From Halolactibacillus miurensis (GTDB taxonomy: Bacteria; Bacillota; Bacilli; Bacillales; Amphibacillaceae), in NCBI RefSeq assembly GCF_900116255.1, contig NZ_FPAI01000001.1, positions 62,001 to 126,000 on the forward strand: DNA of 64,000 bases, read 5' to 3'. Positions 29,465-37,867 of this stretch are shown piece after piece. The notes beneath the pieces were generated by a model that saw only the letters and a list, made by a program, of their open reading frames with translations, was not told the origin of the DNA and did not search any database. Each line of letters starts with the position of its first letter. Position 1 is the stretch's first letter. The position numbers were made by a program, and so were the translations under genes.

Positions 29465-30356
29465 TGTATTAGCAATTGATATTGGTGGAACAAATATCAA
29501 AGTCGGCCTTGTTGATAACAAGAGCCAATTATCACAGCAACAATCTTACCCAACACCTACACTATTTGCTGATTTTACGATGCTATTAAATACAATCAAA
29601 CAAGCCTATGTACCACATGATTACCGCGGTGTGGCGGTTAGTAGTCCAGGTATACCTTTATCTAGCGGGATGATTGGAGCAGATAGTGCGGTACCGTATT
29701 TACATGAACATAACATTTTGAATCTGTTTAAAAGAACTTTTCACTTGCCTGTAACAATTGAAAATGATGCTAATTGTGCTGCACTGGCAGAAATATGGAG
29801 TGGAAATGCTCGAACAGAAAAAAATGTGGCAACATTAATTATTGGAACGGGTATTGGTGGTGCTATTATTCAAGACCGGAAGATCTTTCATGGTAACCAT
29901 CACCATGCAGGTGATTTTGGTTATATGCTCTTTCCGACTGAGACCGGAGAATTATCAGTATTTAGTCGTTTAGCTTCGACTTCTTCAATCATTCGTTATG
30001 TCGCTAAGAAGAAAGCTGAACCCGTATCTTCTTGGTCAGGAGAAAAGGTATTTGAGCTTGCTAAAGCGAAAGACCCGATTTGTCAAGAAGCAATTGACCG
30101 CTTCTATTCAATGTTATCGCTAGGTATTTATAATATTCAGTACGTCTATGACCCAGATGTCATCTTAATTGGTGGTGGGATTAGTTCGCGAAAAGAATTA
30201 TTAGATGAGTTGAGAAGTCGTTTAATCACTATTCAAACAGAGACACCAGAAAAACTCGTGGTGCCAAAAGTGATGGTTTGTTATCATAAAAATCATGCTA
30301 ATTTACTCGGAGCTGCCTATCACTTTATGATTTCAGGAGAGGTAACTGACAAGTGA
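29457..30356 (+). CDS. ROK-family sugar kinase 1
   Basis: A ROK kinase of about 299 residues. The ATP-binding loop is AIDIGGTNIKVGLVD at the N terminus; ENDANCAALAE and IIGTGIGGAII lie in the middle and VILIGGGISSR near 235. It lacks the usual zinc-binding CxCGxxGCxE motif found in many ROK glucokinases, having DFGYMLFPTETGELSVF instead. The start is put at ATG 29457, which overlaps the GH1 stop (ATGAGTGA); an in-frame ATG at 29442 is possible. It likely phosphorylates mannose or glucose released by the glycosidases upstream. Confidence 0.88.
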   Translation: MSDVLAIDIGGTNIKVGLVDNKSQLSQQQSYPTPTLFADFTMLLNTIKQAYVPHDYRGVAVSSPGIPLSSGMIGADSAVPYLHEHNILNLFKRTFHLPVTIENDANCAALAEIWSGNARTEKNVATLIIGTGIGGAIIQDRKIFHGNHHHAGDFGYMLFPTETGELSVFSRLASTSSIIRYVAKKKAEPVSSWSGEKVFELAKAKDPICQEAIDRFYSMLSLGIYNIQYVYDPDVILIGGGISSRKELLDELRSRLITIQTETPEKLVVPKVMVCYHKNHANLLGAAYHFMISGEVTDK

Positions 30357-30395
30357 TTCGTTTTTTTAGAACAACATTATGACATAGACATCATT

Positions 30396-30448
30396 ACGTC
30401 AGGATTAAGATGATAGCTCATGTATGGCTATGGTCCTTTTTCTGACGT
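30396..30448 (+). promoter_or_regulatory. Nested inverted repeats before the second ROK gene
   Basis: ACGTCAG (30396-30402) pairs with CTGACGT (30442-30448), and inside it ATAGC pairs with GCTAT. The outer repeat ends 12 bases before a TATAAT at 30461-30466. It may be an operator or an RNA hairpin controlling the second kinase. Confidence 0.4.
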
Positions 30449-30460
30449 TTCTGTTTATAC

Positions 30461-30466
30461 TATAAT
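30461..30466 (+). promoter_or_regulatory. -10 box for the second ROK kinase
   Basis: TATAAT sits 19 bases before the ATG at 30485. That is tight but usable, and suggests this gene can be transcribed apart from the operon upstream. The -35 is weak. Confidence 0.4.
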
Positions 30467-30484
30467 AATAAAGGATGTGGCGAG

Positions 30485-31390
30485 ATGTACGCGGTTGGTA
30501 TTGATATTGGTGGAACCAAAACAGCACTAGCGATTGTAGACCAAAGTGGAAAGATTCTTTCTCGAACGAAACTTGTAACAGATACGAGCATAGACCCTTC
30601 ACGGATGATTAAAAGCATAATTGAGACTGTAAAACAGATGTTAGTTGACCATGATATTAAAGAAGAGATGCTGGCTGGCATCGGTATAGGGGCGCCGGGT
30701 CCGTTGGATATTTCTTGTGGCATGATTACTTATCCACCCAACTTGCCACTTTGGCGCAATGTTTCGATTGTTGCTGATTTTAAAAAGCAGTTTAATGTCC
30801 CTGTTCGCTTGGAAAATGACGCCTCTGCTGCAGCGGTTGCAGAGCATCATCTAGGTAACGGAAGAGGGCATAAGGATATTCTTTATGTGACGATTAGCAC
30901 TGGTATTGGTGCAGGTATTATCTCAAATAATCAATTACTATCAGGCAACAAAGGAAATGCTGGGGATATTGGTCATATGGTTGTCGATCCTAGCTTTGGT
31001 GAATGCACATGTGGCCAACTTGGTTGTTTTGAACATGTATGTTCAGGGACAGCTATTAGTCGAGAAGCTTCAAAGATTAAAGGTATAACGATCTCTACTG
31101 CTGAAGCTTTTAGTCTTTATAAAGAGAAAGATGAAGAAATCACCCGGTATTTAGACGTAGTGATTAACCGAATGGGAATGGCGGTTACGGCTATGATTAA
31201 TACACTTGACCCGGAAATTATCGTTATTGGTGGTGGCGTCAGTCAAGCAGGGGAAACGCTATTCCAGCCTATTCGTGATTATGTTAAGCAGTTTACTTTA
31301 AATCGAGATGCGAGTGATACTCCTATTGTACCTGCTGAATTAAATCAAGAAGCAGGTGTTATTGGCGCAGCTTTACTTATGTTTGAATAA
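30485..31390 (+). CDS. ROK-family sugar kinase 2 (glucokinase-type)
   Basis: A 301-residue ROK kinase. AVGIDIGGTKTALAIVD is at the N terminus, GIGAPGPLD near residue 75, LENDASAAAVAEH near 112, and ISTGIGAGII near 138. The zinc-binding motif CTCGQLGCFEHVCSG lies near 178 and EIIVIGGGVSQAG near 245. The complete Cys motif marks the classical glucokinase/NagC-like ROK group. It lacks an N-terminal helix-turn-helix, so it is an enzyme and not a repressor. It ends the glycan-use locus. Confidence 0.9.
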   Translation: MYAVGIDIGGTKTALAIVDQSGKILSRTKLVTDTSIDPSRMIKSIIETVKQMLVDHDIKEEMLAGIGIGAPGPLDISCGMITYPPNLPLWRNVSIVADFKKQFNVPVRLENDASAAAVAEHHLGNGRGHKDILYVTISTGIGAGIISNNQLLSGNKGNAGDIGHMVVDPSFGECTCGQLGCFEHVCSGTAISREASKIKGITISTAEAFSLYKEKDEEITRYLDVVINRMGMAVTAMINTLDPEIIVIGGGVSQAGETLFQPIRDYVKQFTLNRDASDTPIVPAELNQEAGVIGAALLMFE

Positions 31391-31648
31391 AACGTCTTTA
31401 AATAAAAATCATCGTGTACACATAGGAGTATCCTTGTAAGGAACTAAATACCAGAGAAAATCAATGGATTGAAGAATGCAAAAAAGAAGTCCCTTTGGTA
31501 CGATTAATGTCATTGATGACCTCTAATTCAAATACTAAAAGGAAACCTCCACAAGAGATTTTACACAAAATTAACGCTTAATGTAAATTACATAAAATAA
31601 GTGTATGTGTCAAGTTGATCTCGATTAGATTGTCAAATAAAGATTTAA
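31391..31648. other. Degenerate stretch with an unidentified ORF tail
   Basis: One frame stays open from about 31437 to a TAA near 31581 without a start codon. It reads KELNTRENQWIEECKKEVPL and then VRLMSLMTSN. It looks like the C-terminal remnant of some protein. I cannot name it. Confidence 0.35.
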
Positions 31649-31739
31649 GTGCGCGTTTTTTTCCGATTTCAGCATTTTTTTGCTACTGTACTATCGTTTG
31701 CTGCCTGCATTCCCAGAATTTATAACGAGGTGGTAATTG

Positions 31740-31982
31740 TGAGAATAATCTATCAAATCAATAAACAAACGGGGATCTATGAGGATTTAAAAGCCATCTT
31801 TCCTTCTCGCTATAAACAGATACTATCAATTGCATATTGCTTAATACTTGAAGGAAATAATTCTTTAAGTCATTTTTTGCATTGGTGGAAACTGCACCAC
31901 CATTTGTTTAAACAAGATATAGCCTCTTAGAGAAGCAGTGATTTATTTCAACAGATTGATGAGGAAGGTCGTATAACCTTCT
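31740..31982 (+). pseudogene. Transposase remnant (IS1634/IS4-like), N-terminal part
   Basis: The frame reads IIYQINKQTGIYEDLKAIFP, YKQILSIAYCLILEGNNSLS and, after a TAG where Gln is expected (31928-31930), RSSDLFQQIDEEGRITFL. This pattern is that of N-terminal regions of IS1634-like DDE transposases. It ends abruptly at about 31982, where an IS21-type end begins. The fragment has no start and no catalytic domain. Confidence 0.65.
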
Positions 31983-32010
31983 TGAATATTGCGGACAAAA
32001 AGAGCCACTT
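31983..32010. mobile_element. Terminal fragment of an IS21-family element
   Basis: TGAATATTGCGGACAAAA followed by AGAGCC is the same sequence that lies at the end of the IS21-type remnant at 57930-57951. It interrupts the IS1634-like transposase and is itself cut by the IS3 element starting at 32011. Confidence 0.55.
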
Positions 32011-33600
32011 GGAGGTGTGGACATAATCTTGGACAACTATAAGACAGGAGAATGTCCATTTACTCTTACGAAGAAAGAATAAAAGCTGTAAAGTTTTACA
32101 TTAAATACGAGCACTCATTGGCGTCAGTCATTCAGGAACTAGGCTATCCTTCTTCAAAAGCTCTGTACAAATGGTTTAAGGAATATGAAGAGATTGGGGA
32201 TCTTTAGATAACCTCAACAAGAAAACGTGAATTTACCCATGAAGAAAAACAGTTTGCTGTTAATCACTATATCGAATACGGTCGTAATTATTCGAGAACT
32301 GTTCGTATGTTGGGTTATCCCGACAGAAACATGCTTAGTGATTGGTGTAAAGAACTTGCTCCTGAAGCTCGTAAAATCAGGCGCAGTAAGTTAAACTATT
32401 CTCAAGAGCAGAAAAAAGAGGCCGTTATCCATCTTGTGAGCCGCAAAACCTCTGTCCAAAAAATAGCTGAGCACCTTCATATCAGTCGTAAAACGCTCTA
32501 TAATTGGAAAGAAGAGCTCATTGGAGAGGAACTTCCACCAAATATGACTAATATGCCTGATAGCCCTCAACTAGAAGCGTTAAAAAGCGAAGTTGATGTT
32601 TTAAAGCGAGAAGTTTATCGACTACGAATGGAAAAAGATATCTTGGAAAAGTCTGCTGAACTCGTAAAAAAGAACGGGGGTATCAATCCAAAACATCTCT
32701 CCAACAAAGAAAAAACACGTGTGATTGATGCCTTAAGAATCTTTTATCCATTGGGACTTCTGCTAGAAAATCTCGATTTAGTTAAGAGTAGCTATTTTTA
32801 CCACAGAAGCCAGTCTAACCTTCCGGATAAATATACTGATCTACGGGTAATGCTTAAGGACATTTTTATTGAAAGTCGTTGTACGTATGGCTATCGTCGT
32901 ATGTATTAGGTCTTAAAAAACGACATGTTGTCGTTTCTGAGAAAGTTGTTAGACGACTTATGAAGGAAGAGCATCTCATTGTTCGTTCAGTAACTAAAAA
33001 GAAATATAGTTCGTATGCAGGTGAAATTACTCCCGCGACATCTAATCTTATTCAACGAAATTTTAAAACTGAAGCGCCTGATGAAAAGTGGTTGACAGAC
33101 ATTACAGAGTTTCGTATTCCTGCCGGAAAAGTCTATTTATCGCCCATTATCGATTGTTTTGATGGGGGCATAGTTAGTTGGTCAATCAGTACACAACCGA
33201 ATGCGGAGCTCGTTAATAGTATGTTTGATCAGGCACTTGATACACTCTCTGATCATTCAAAGCTAATCGTACACTCTGATCGCGGAGTACACTACAGATG
33301 GCCAGGTTGGATTGAAAGGATTAAAACCAACGGTCTGACACAGTCCATGTCTAAAAAAGGATGTTCACCAGATAACTCGGCTTGCGAAGGTTTTTTTGGA
33401 AGACTTAAGAATGAGTTTTTCTATGGATTTAAATGGGAAAACATATCAATTGATACATTCATTAAACTACTTGATGATTACATGCATTGGTACAACAATA
33501 AAAGAATTAAACTGTCTCTAGGAGGACTCAGTCCGATAAATTATAGAAAGACACTAGGTTTAATTGCATGAAAAAAGTCCAAGAAAACATCCGCACCTCC
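32011..33600 (+). mobile_element. IS3-family insertion sequence, inactive
   Basis: The ends are imperfect inverted repeats of 24 bp (32011-32034 and 33577-33600). Both begin GGAGGTG and share TCTTGGAC at their inner end. The element is about 1,590 bp and carries one transposase frame, broken twice. No clear target-site duplication can be seen, perhaps because the flanks are themselves rearranged. Confidence 0.85.
32052..33571 (+). pseudogene. IS3-family transposase, broken by a stop and a frameshift
   Basis: Reading from ATG 32052 gives MSIYSYEERIKAVKFYIKYE, an OrfA-type helix-turn-helix, until an in-frame TAG at 32205-32207. The same frame continues with a second HTH (SVQKIAEHLHISRKTLYNWK) and a leucine-zipper-like coil, to a stop at 32907-32909 after YGYRRMY. 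The rest (LGLKKRHVVVSEKVVRRLM onward) is in the next frame. The DDE residues are present: D in WLTDITEF, D in IIDCFDGG, E in ACEGFFGRLKNEF. A single fused OrfAB-like product is therefore split into three pieces and is not expected to work. Confidence 0.85.
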
Positions 33601-33605
33601 TACTA

Positions 33606-33835
33606 ATGAAATATCCTAAGCTTAGACCGTCCTATGCGTTCATCACAGGTTTTTGACAAGCATTAAAGGATAGAGATATGCTTGAGTTTCGCGAACTCAT
33701 TTTATATGAAAAAGATCGACATGATTTATTAACTACATACTTCATTTCAAGGCTACTATCTGATTTCTCACCTACTTTAAACACCATAGAACTTAATGAA
33801 AACAATGGCTTCCTAGAAGGTCAAGTTAATCGATA
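33606..33835 (+). pseudogene. C-terminal remnant of an ISL3-family transposase
   Basis: After an in-frame TGA near 33655 the frame reads QALKDRDMLEFRELILYEKD and ends NTIELNENNGFLEGQVNR, TAA. The SNG-x-x-EGQVNR ending motif is characteristic of ISL3 transposases, which normally continue LK and about 30 more residues. Only the end of the gene survives. Confidence 0.7.
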
Positions 33836-33920
33836 AAATTGCGTAAGAACTTACTTTTTTTAGCCGTTATACCTTTAAAAACATTTAGTTTAGTTAACAT
33901 TTTAGACTAAAACCGTTGAG

Positions 33921-34733
33921 TTATAGCATATCATCATGCACTTCAGATGTTTCTATAGAAGTTGTCGTATTTAATATTTCATGATTATGCAAGTAACGTA
34001 AAAATATTTTTTCTAAGATATAATCAATCATTAAATTAGATGCAATGCACTCATTATTCTTAGGTTCATAAATCACAGAATAGTAAGCCCAAAAGTTTAA
34101 CGCACATAATTTTGATAGCGAATTTTTTGTTATTGACGTTATTGATATTGCCGTTGCTCCGACTTGTTGGGCTTTTTTTGCATATTTAATAATATTTTTA
34201 CTCTCACCTGAAAAGGATAGAAAGATGATTAATGTATTATTCGATATACCGTTTAAAAAAGCTATTTCAACTTCTTCTTCATTTTGAGGCGAAATAAACT
34301 TACTGTCGTAATAATTGAACCGCATAGCCGTAAAATAAGCGCTCGATTTCAACAACCAAGATCCTATTAAATATACTCGATCAGCCTTTTCAATAGCCTC
34401 CACTGCTTGAGAAACACTTTGCTCTTTTAATAAATCTGATGTCTTCTTTAAATCTTCAATTAAAAAACTACGAGAAATCTCACCCGAACGTGCTTCATCA
34501 ATAGTAGTTTTATTGAACTTGATATAAGATTTAAACTCTGAATATCCTGAAAAACCTAACTTTTTTGCTAATCTGAGGATTGTAGCATGTGATACGAAAC
34601 AATGATCTGCTAAAGTGTTGATTGAGAATGTGTCTACTTTTTCAACATTTTCTAAGACAAAGTTTAAAATTTTATAATCTGTTGTTGAAAGTTTTTCCTC
34701 ATTTTCTTTAATCAACTTGGATAAGTATTTCAA
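33921..34733 (-). CDS. RpiR/MurR-family transcriptional regulator
   Basis: A 270-residue regulator. The N-terminal HTH_6 domain (residues 1-77) includes INTLADHCFVSHATILRLAK and KLGFSGYSEFK. The C-terminal SIS sugar-phosphate-binding domain (about 100-240) includes YLIGSWLLKSSAYFTAMRFN and NTLIIFLSFSGESKNIIKYA. RpiR proteins respond to phosphosugars such as MurNAc-6-P or glucosamine-6-P. It is divergent from the sulfatase/PTS operon and is very likely its regulator. The 225-base intergenic region between them holds repeated AACGCTTTAA motifs. Confidence 0.92.
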   Translation of the reverse strand: MKYLSKLIKENEEKLSTTDYKILNFVLENVEKVDTFSINTLADHCFVSHATILRLAKKLGFSGYSEFKSYIKFNKTTIDEARSGEISRSFLIEDLKKTSDLLKEQSVSQAVEAIEKADRVYLIGSWLLKSSAYFTAMRFNYYDSKFISPQNEEEVEIAFLNGISNNTLIIFLSFSGESKNIIKYAKKAQQVGATAISITSITKNSLSKLCALNFWAYYSVIYEPKNNECIASNLMIDYILEKIFLRYLHNHEILNTTTSIETSEVHDDML

Positions 34734-34874
34734 TTCAGCACGCTCCTAGTGATTATATTTAATAAAATTATTATGGCATTTAAAATATAGAGTGTCAATT
34801 TGGTATATTTTAAATTCATATATATGTAAAAAAGATAGTTTTTAACGTTAGGTGTGATTTATATCAGTTGAATT

Positions 34875-34917
34875 AACGCTTTAACTATGATCTCACGATA
34901 TATTGAAAACGCTTTAA
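34875..34917 (+). promoter_or_regulatory. Candidate operators: two AACGCTTTAA repeats, cre-like
   Basis: AACGCTTTAA occurs at 34875-34884 and at 34908-34917, 33 bases (about three helical turns) apart. The second copy lies inside TTGAAAACGCTTTAA (34903-34917), which fits the CcpA cre consensus with one mismatch. It overlaps the promoter spacer. The sites may bind the RpiR regulator, CcpA, or both. Confidence 0.6.
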
Positions 34918-34930
34918 ATGCTGTTATGAT
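34903..34930 (+). promoter_or_regulatory. Promoter of the sulfatase/PTS operon
   Basis: -35 TTGAAA (34903-34908), spacer of 16 bases, -10 TATGAT (34925-34930), 28 bases before the GH4 start codon. The second AACGCTTTAA repeat covers the -35 end and the spacer, so binding there should block RNA polymerase. Confidence 0.7.
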
Positions 34931-34958
34931 GAGGTTAACAACACAAAGGAGTGAGGTT

Positions 34959-36281
34959 ATGAAAAAAGTTAACATTACTATAGTTGGAGGGGGAAGCACG
35001 TATACTCCTGCACTGCTGGATACGTTAGTTAGATATCAAGACCAAGTGTCTATTGATAATCTCGTATTATTTGATACTGATGAGGCTAGACAGCGGGAGG
35101 TGGGAGATTTTGCAGAAGTCTTGTTCAAAGAAAGATATTCATCCGTTAATAACATCAAATGCACTACGAATATTGAAGAAGCTTTTAGTGATACAGATTT
35201 TGTTCTAATGCAAATTAGATCAGGTGGATTGGAAATGAGAAAGCATGATGAGAAAATTCCTTTGAGTCATGGTGTGGTAGGACAAGAGACATGTGGACCA
35301 GGTGGATTTTCTTATGGTATGCGAACTTTAAAAGACTTCATTGAGATAATTAAAGAAATTAGACGGCAATCTCCAGATGCGTGGATTATTAATTATTCAA
35401 ACCCAGCAGCTATTGTCGCAGAAGCAACAAAAAGAGAGTTTCCAAACGATCAGCGTTTAATAAATATTTGTGATATGCCAATCGGGATAATGGATGCATT
35501 CTCAAATATTTTGGGAGTATCAAGAAAGCAACTATCACCAAGATACTTTGGATTAAATCATTTTGGTTGGTTTACTAACCTGTATGACCAAGAAGGAAAT
35601 GATCGATTACCAGAAATTAAAGAATACCTTAAACATGACGCGATTCTTCCTACTGAAAAAGCTATGTCGGATGATTCGTGGAAAAAGACATTTGAACAAT
35701 TAGCTCAAATGACTAATGATTTTGATGGCCCAGTTCCAAATACGTATTTACAGTACTATCTGTATCCTAAGAAGATTGTGAAAGAATCCGATCCTCATCA
35801 TACAAGAGCGGATCAGGTTATTGCTGAGAGAGAAAAAGAAGTATTTTCGATGATTTCAGCTGTCAAACAGCAAAATTCCACAGAGGATATCGAAATATCT
35901 TCAGGGGTACATGGTGACTATATTGTCGATTTAATGACAGCAATCATTAATAATAGAAATGATTTATTTATCATAATGGTTGAAAATAAAGGGGTTATTG
36001 AAAATTTACCTTCAGAGGCTATGGTAGAAGTACCATGTTTAGTAAATAGCAATAATATTGAACCCTTACGTGTTGGACCGATTGATACTTTTTATAAAGG
36101 CTTAATAGAAAATCAATACGCTTATGAAAAGCTAACGGTAGACGCTTTTTATAATAATTCGTATGACGCGGCTTTAAAAGCTTTAACTCTGAATAGAACA
36201 GTAGTAGATACAGACTTAGCTAAAAGTATTTTAAATGATCTTATAGAAGCTAATAACGATGCTTGGCCAAAATTAAATTAA
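34959..36281 (+). CDS. GH4-family 6-phospho-glycosidase
   Basis: A 440-residue NAD- and metal-dependent glycosidase of family 4. It has an NAD-binding Rossmann motif IVGGGSTYTPALL at the N terminus, GPGGFSYGMRTL near residue 112, the metal-binding Cys region NICDMPIGIMDAF near 168, and GLNHFGWFTNLYD near 200. GH4 enzymes open the glycosidic bond of 6-phosphorylated disaccharides by an oxidation/elimination route. That fits a substrate brought in by the PTS of this operon. The start is ATG 34959 with AAAGGAG upstream; an upstream in-frame ATG at 34887 lies inside the promoter region. Stereospecificity cannot be told from sequence. Confidence 0.9.
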   Translation: MKKVNITIVGGGSTYTPALLDTLVRYQDQVSIDNLVLFDTDEARQREVGDFAEVLFKERYSSVNNIKCTTNIEEAFSDTDFVLMQIRSGGLEMRKHDEKIPLSHGVVGQETCGPGGFSYGMRTLKDFIEIIKEIRRQSPDAWIINYSNPAAIVAEATKREFPNDQRLINICDMPIGIMDAFSNILGVSRKQLSPRYFGLNHFGWFTNLYDQEGNDRLPEIKEYLKHDAILPTEKAMSDDSWKKTFEQLAQMTNDFDGPVPNTYLQYYLYPKKIVKESDPHHTRADQVIAEREKEVFSMISAVKQQNSTEDIEISSGVHGDYIVDLMTAIINNRNDLFIIMVENKGVIENLPSEAMVEVPCLVNSNNIEPLRVGPIDTFYKGLIENQYAYEKLTVDAFYNNSYDAALKALTLNRTVVDTDLAKSILNDLIEANNDAWPKLN

Positions 36282-36295
36282 GGGGGAAAATGAGT

Positions 36296-37849
36296 ATGAA
36301 GAAAAAAGAATTATTGTGGTCGGATTTCCACTCGAATATCCATCCAAAACAAATTAATGATTTAGAAAACTGGTATGATTTTGCTAAAGAAATGCTTGAT
36401 TTCTGGGGGGTTGCTTACTATCCGTTCCTTCATCGTAAATCTAAACATGGATTACCTTTAGAGGATACGATTCCTCTAGAGGATATGCAAAAAGATTGGG
36501 AATACATTCGTCAATTTGCTGAAGAAAAATCTGAAGACGATTTTACATTCTTTATGGGATATGAATGGCAAGGAAATGGAGAAGATGGGGATCACAATGT
36601 TTATTATTTAAATAATGATCAAGATATCCATCATCCAATGACTTATAAAGAATTATTAAATAAAATACCCAAAAGTCAAGCGATGGCCATTCCACATCAT
36701 ACAGGTTATGCAGTAGGCCATAGAGGAAAGAATTGGGCCACTCATGATTATGAATATTCTCCTTTCACCGAGATATATTCTTCGCACGGTTCATCAGAAA
36801 GTGACTATGATGACTTACCGATGAATGTTCATATTCATATGGGCCCCAGAGACTCTAAGGGAACAGTCATGCAAGGGTTGAAAGAAGGAGCGGTTACAGG
36901 GATTATCTGCTCAGGTGACAATCACGTTTGTCCTGCAATTACTGGTAACGGGTTTTTAGCCGTTTGGTCGGAAGATAGATCGAGAGAAAGTATTTTTAAA
37001 GCTTTACTCAACCGCAACGTTTATGGTGTAACTCGAAGCCGGATTCAATTAAACTATGAACTTAACGGGGCATTAATGGGTGATTTTATTGAACCCTCTC
37101 AAACAAGCGAAGCAAAAGTTGAAGTTAAAGGAACAAATGCGATTGATAGAATTGAATTTATTAAAAATAACGTGGTAAAAGACACATATATTCATAATGG
37201 ACAATGGGAAGAAGAAACACTGACTGGAAATGTAGTATTTAAGTTTGAGCTGGAACTTGGATGGGGTCCTGATCAGCGAGTGTATCCTGATATTCAAGAA
37301 AAGCACTGGACAGGCTCTCTTAAAACCACAGGTAAAATACTAGATATTGAAAAGTTATGGACAACCCCAGGCCAAAGCGTAAGTATGATTGGTGAAAGTG
37401 AAGCAGAGTTTGATATCAATACAACGAAGGGTGGATATGGTAATGAAAAATTATCTCAGAAAAACCACCAGACACCTTATATTCAAAATCAATCAATGAT
37501 ATTTGAGATTGAAGCAGATGTTAATTCTGATTTAGAAATAATTATCGATGATAAAACTTACTCATATAAAGTCAAAGATATTTTATCTGAATCTCATTTA
37601 ATTGGCTTAGTCGATGAGGCTAAAAAATTAGCCAAAGAACGTTTTGATAAAGATAACTTTTATCGCTCAGACCCATTCTGGCACAATGCATATAAGGTTA
37701 AGATTCATAGAGGGGTTCCTGCTACCGCTTATGAAGTAACTTATGAGACGGAATTGGGTGAATTGGCACAAGATGATTATGTATTAGTTAAGGTATATCA
37801 AAGAAATGGTGAGCGCGCATGGGCTTCACCAATCTGGGTAAAAAACTAA
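36296..37849 (+). CDS. DUF3604 (PHP-like) putative metal-dependent hydrolase
   Basis: A cytoplasmic protein of about 517 residues with DUF3604 features: LLWSDFHSNIHPKQ near the N terminus, TFFMGYEWQG near 90, AIPHHTGYAVGHRG near 145, EIYSSHGSSES near 168, and GIICSGDNHVCP near 210. Many conserved His and Asp residues suggest a PHP/amidohydrolase-type metal site. The C-terminal half looks like a beta domain. The reaction is not known. Its place between a GH4 glycosidase and the PTS makes a role on the same sulfated sugar likely (inference). ATG 36296 is 9 bases after AGGGGG; ATG 36290 is an alternative. Confidence 0.75.
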   Translation: MKKKELLWSDFHSNIHPKQINDLENWYDFAKEMLDFWGVAYYPFLHRKSKHGLPLEDTIPLEDMQKDWEYIRQFAEEKSEDDFTFFMGYEWQGNGEDGDHNVYYLNNDQDIHHPMTYKELLNKIPKSQAMAIPHHTGYAVGHRGKNWATHDYEYSPFTEIYSSHGSSESDYDDLPMNVHIHMGPRDSKGTVMQGLKEGAVTGIICSGDNHVCPAITGNGFLAVWSEDRSRESIFKALLNRNVYGVTRSRIQLNYELNGALMGDFIEPSQTSEAKVEVKGTNAIDRIEFIKNNVVKDTYIHNGQWEEETLTGNVVFKFELELGWGPDQRVYPDIQEKHWTGSLKTTGKILDIEKLWTTPGQSVSMIGESEAEFDINTTKGGYGNEKLSQKNHQTPYIQNQSMIFEIEADVNSDLEIIIDDKTYSYKVKDILSESHLIGLVDEAKKLAKERFDKDNFYRSDPFWHNAYKVKIHRGVPATAYEVTYETELGELAQDDYVLVKVYQRNGERAWASPIWVKN

Positions 37850-37867
37850 TAGAAAAGAGGGGTTCAA

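Noticed and set aside
30485-31390. NagC-like ROK repressor
   Set aside because: There is no N-terminal helix-turn-helix; the protein starts directly with the ATP-binding loop, so it is a kinase.
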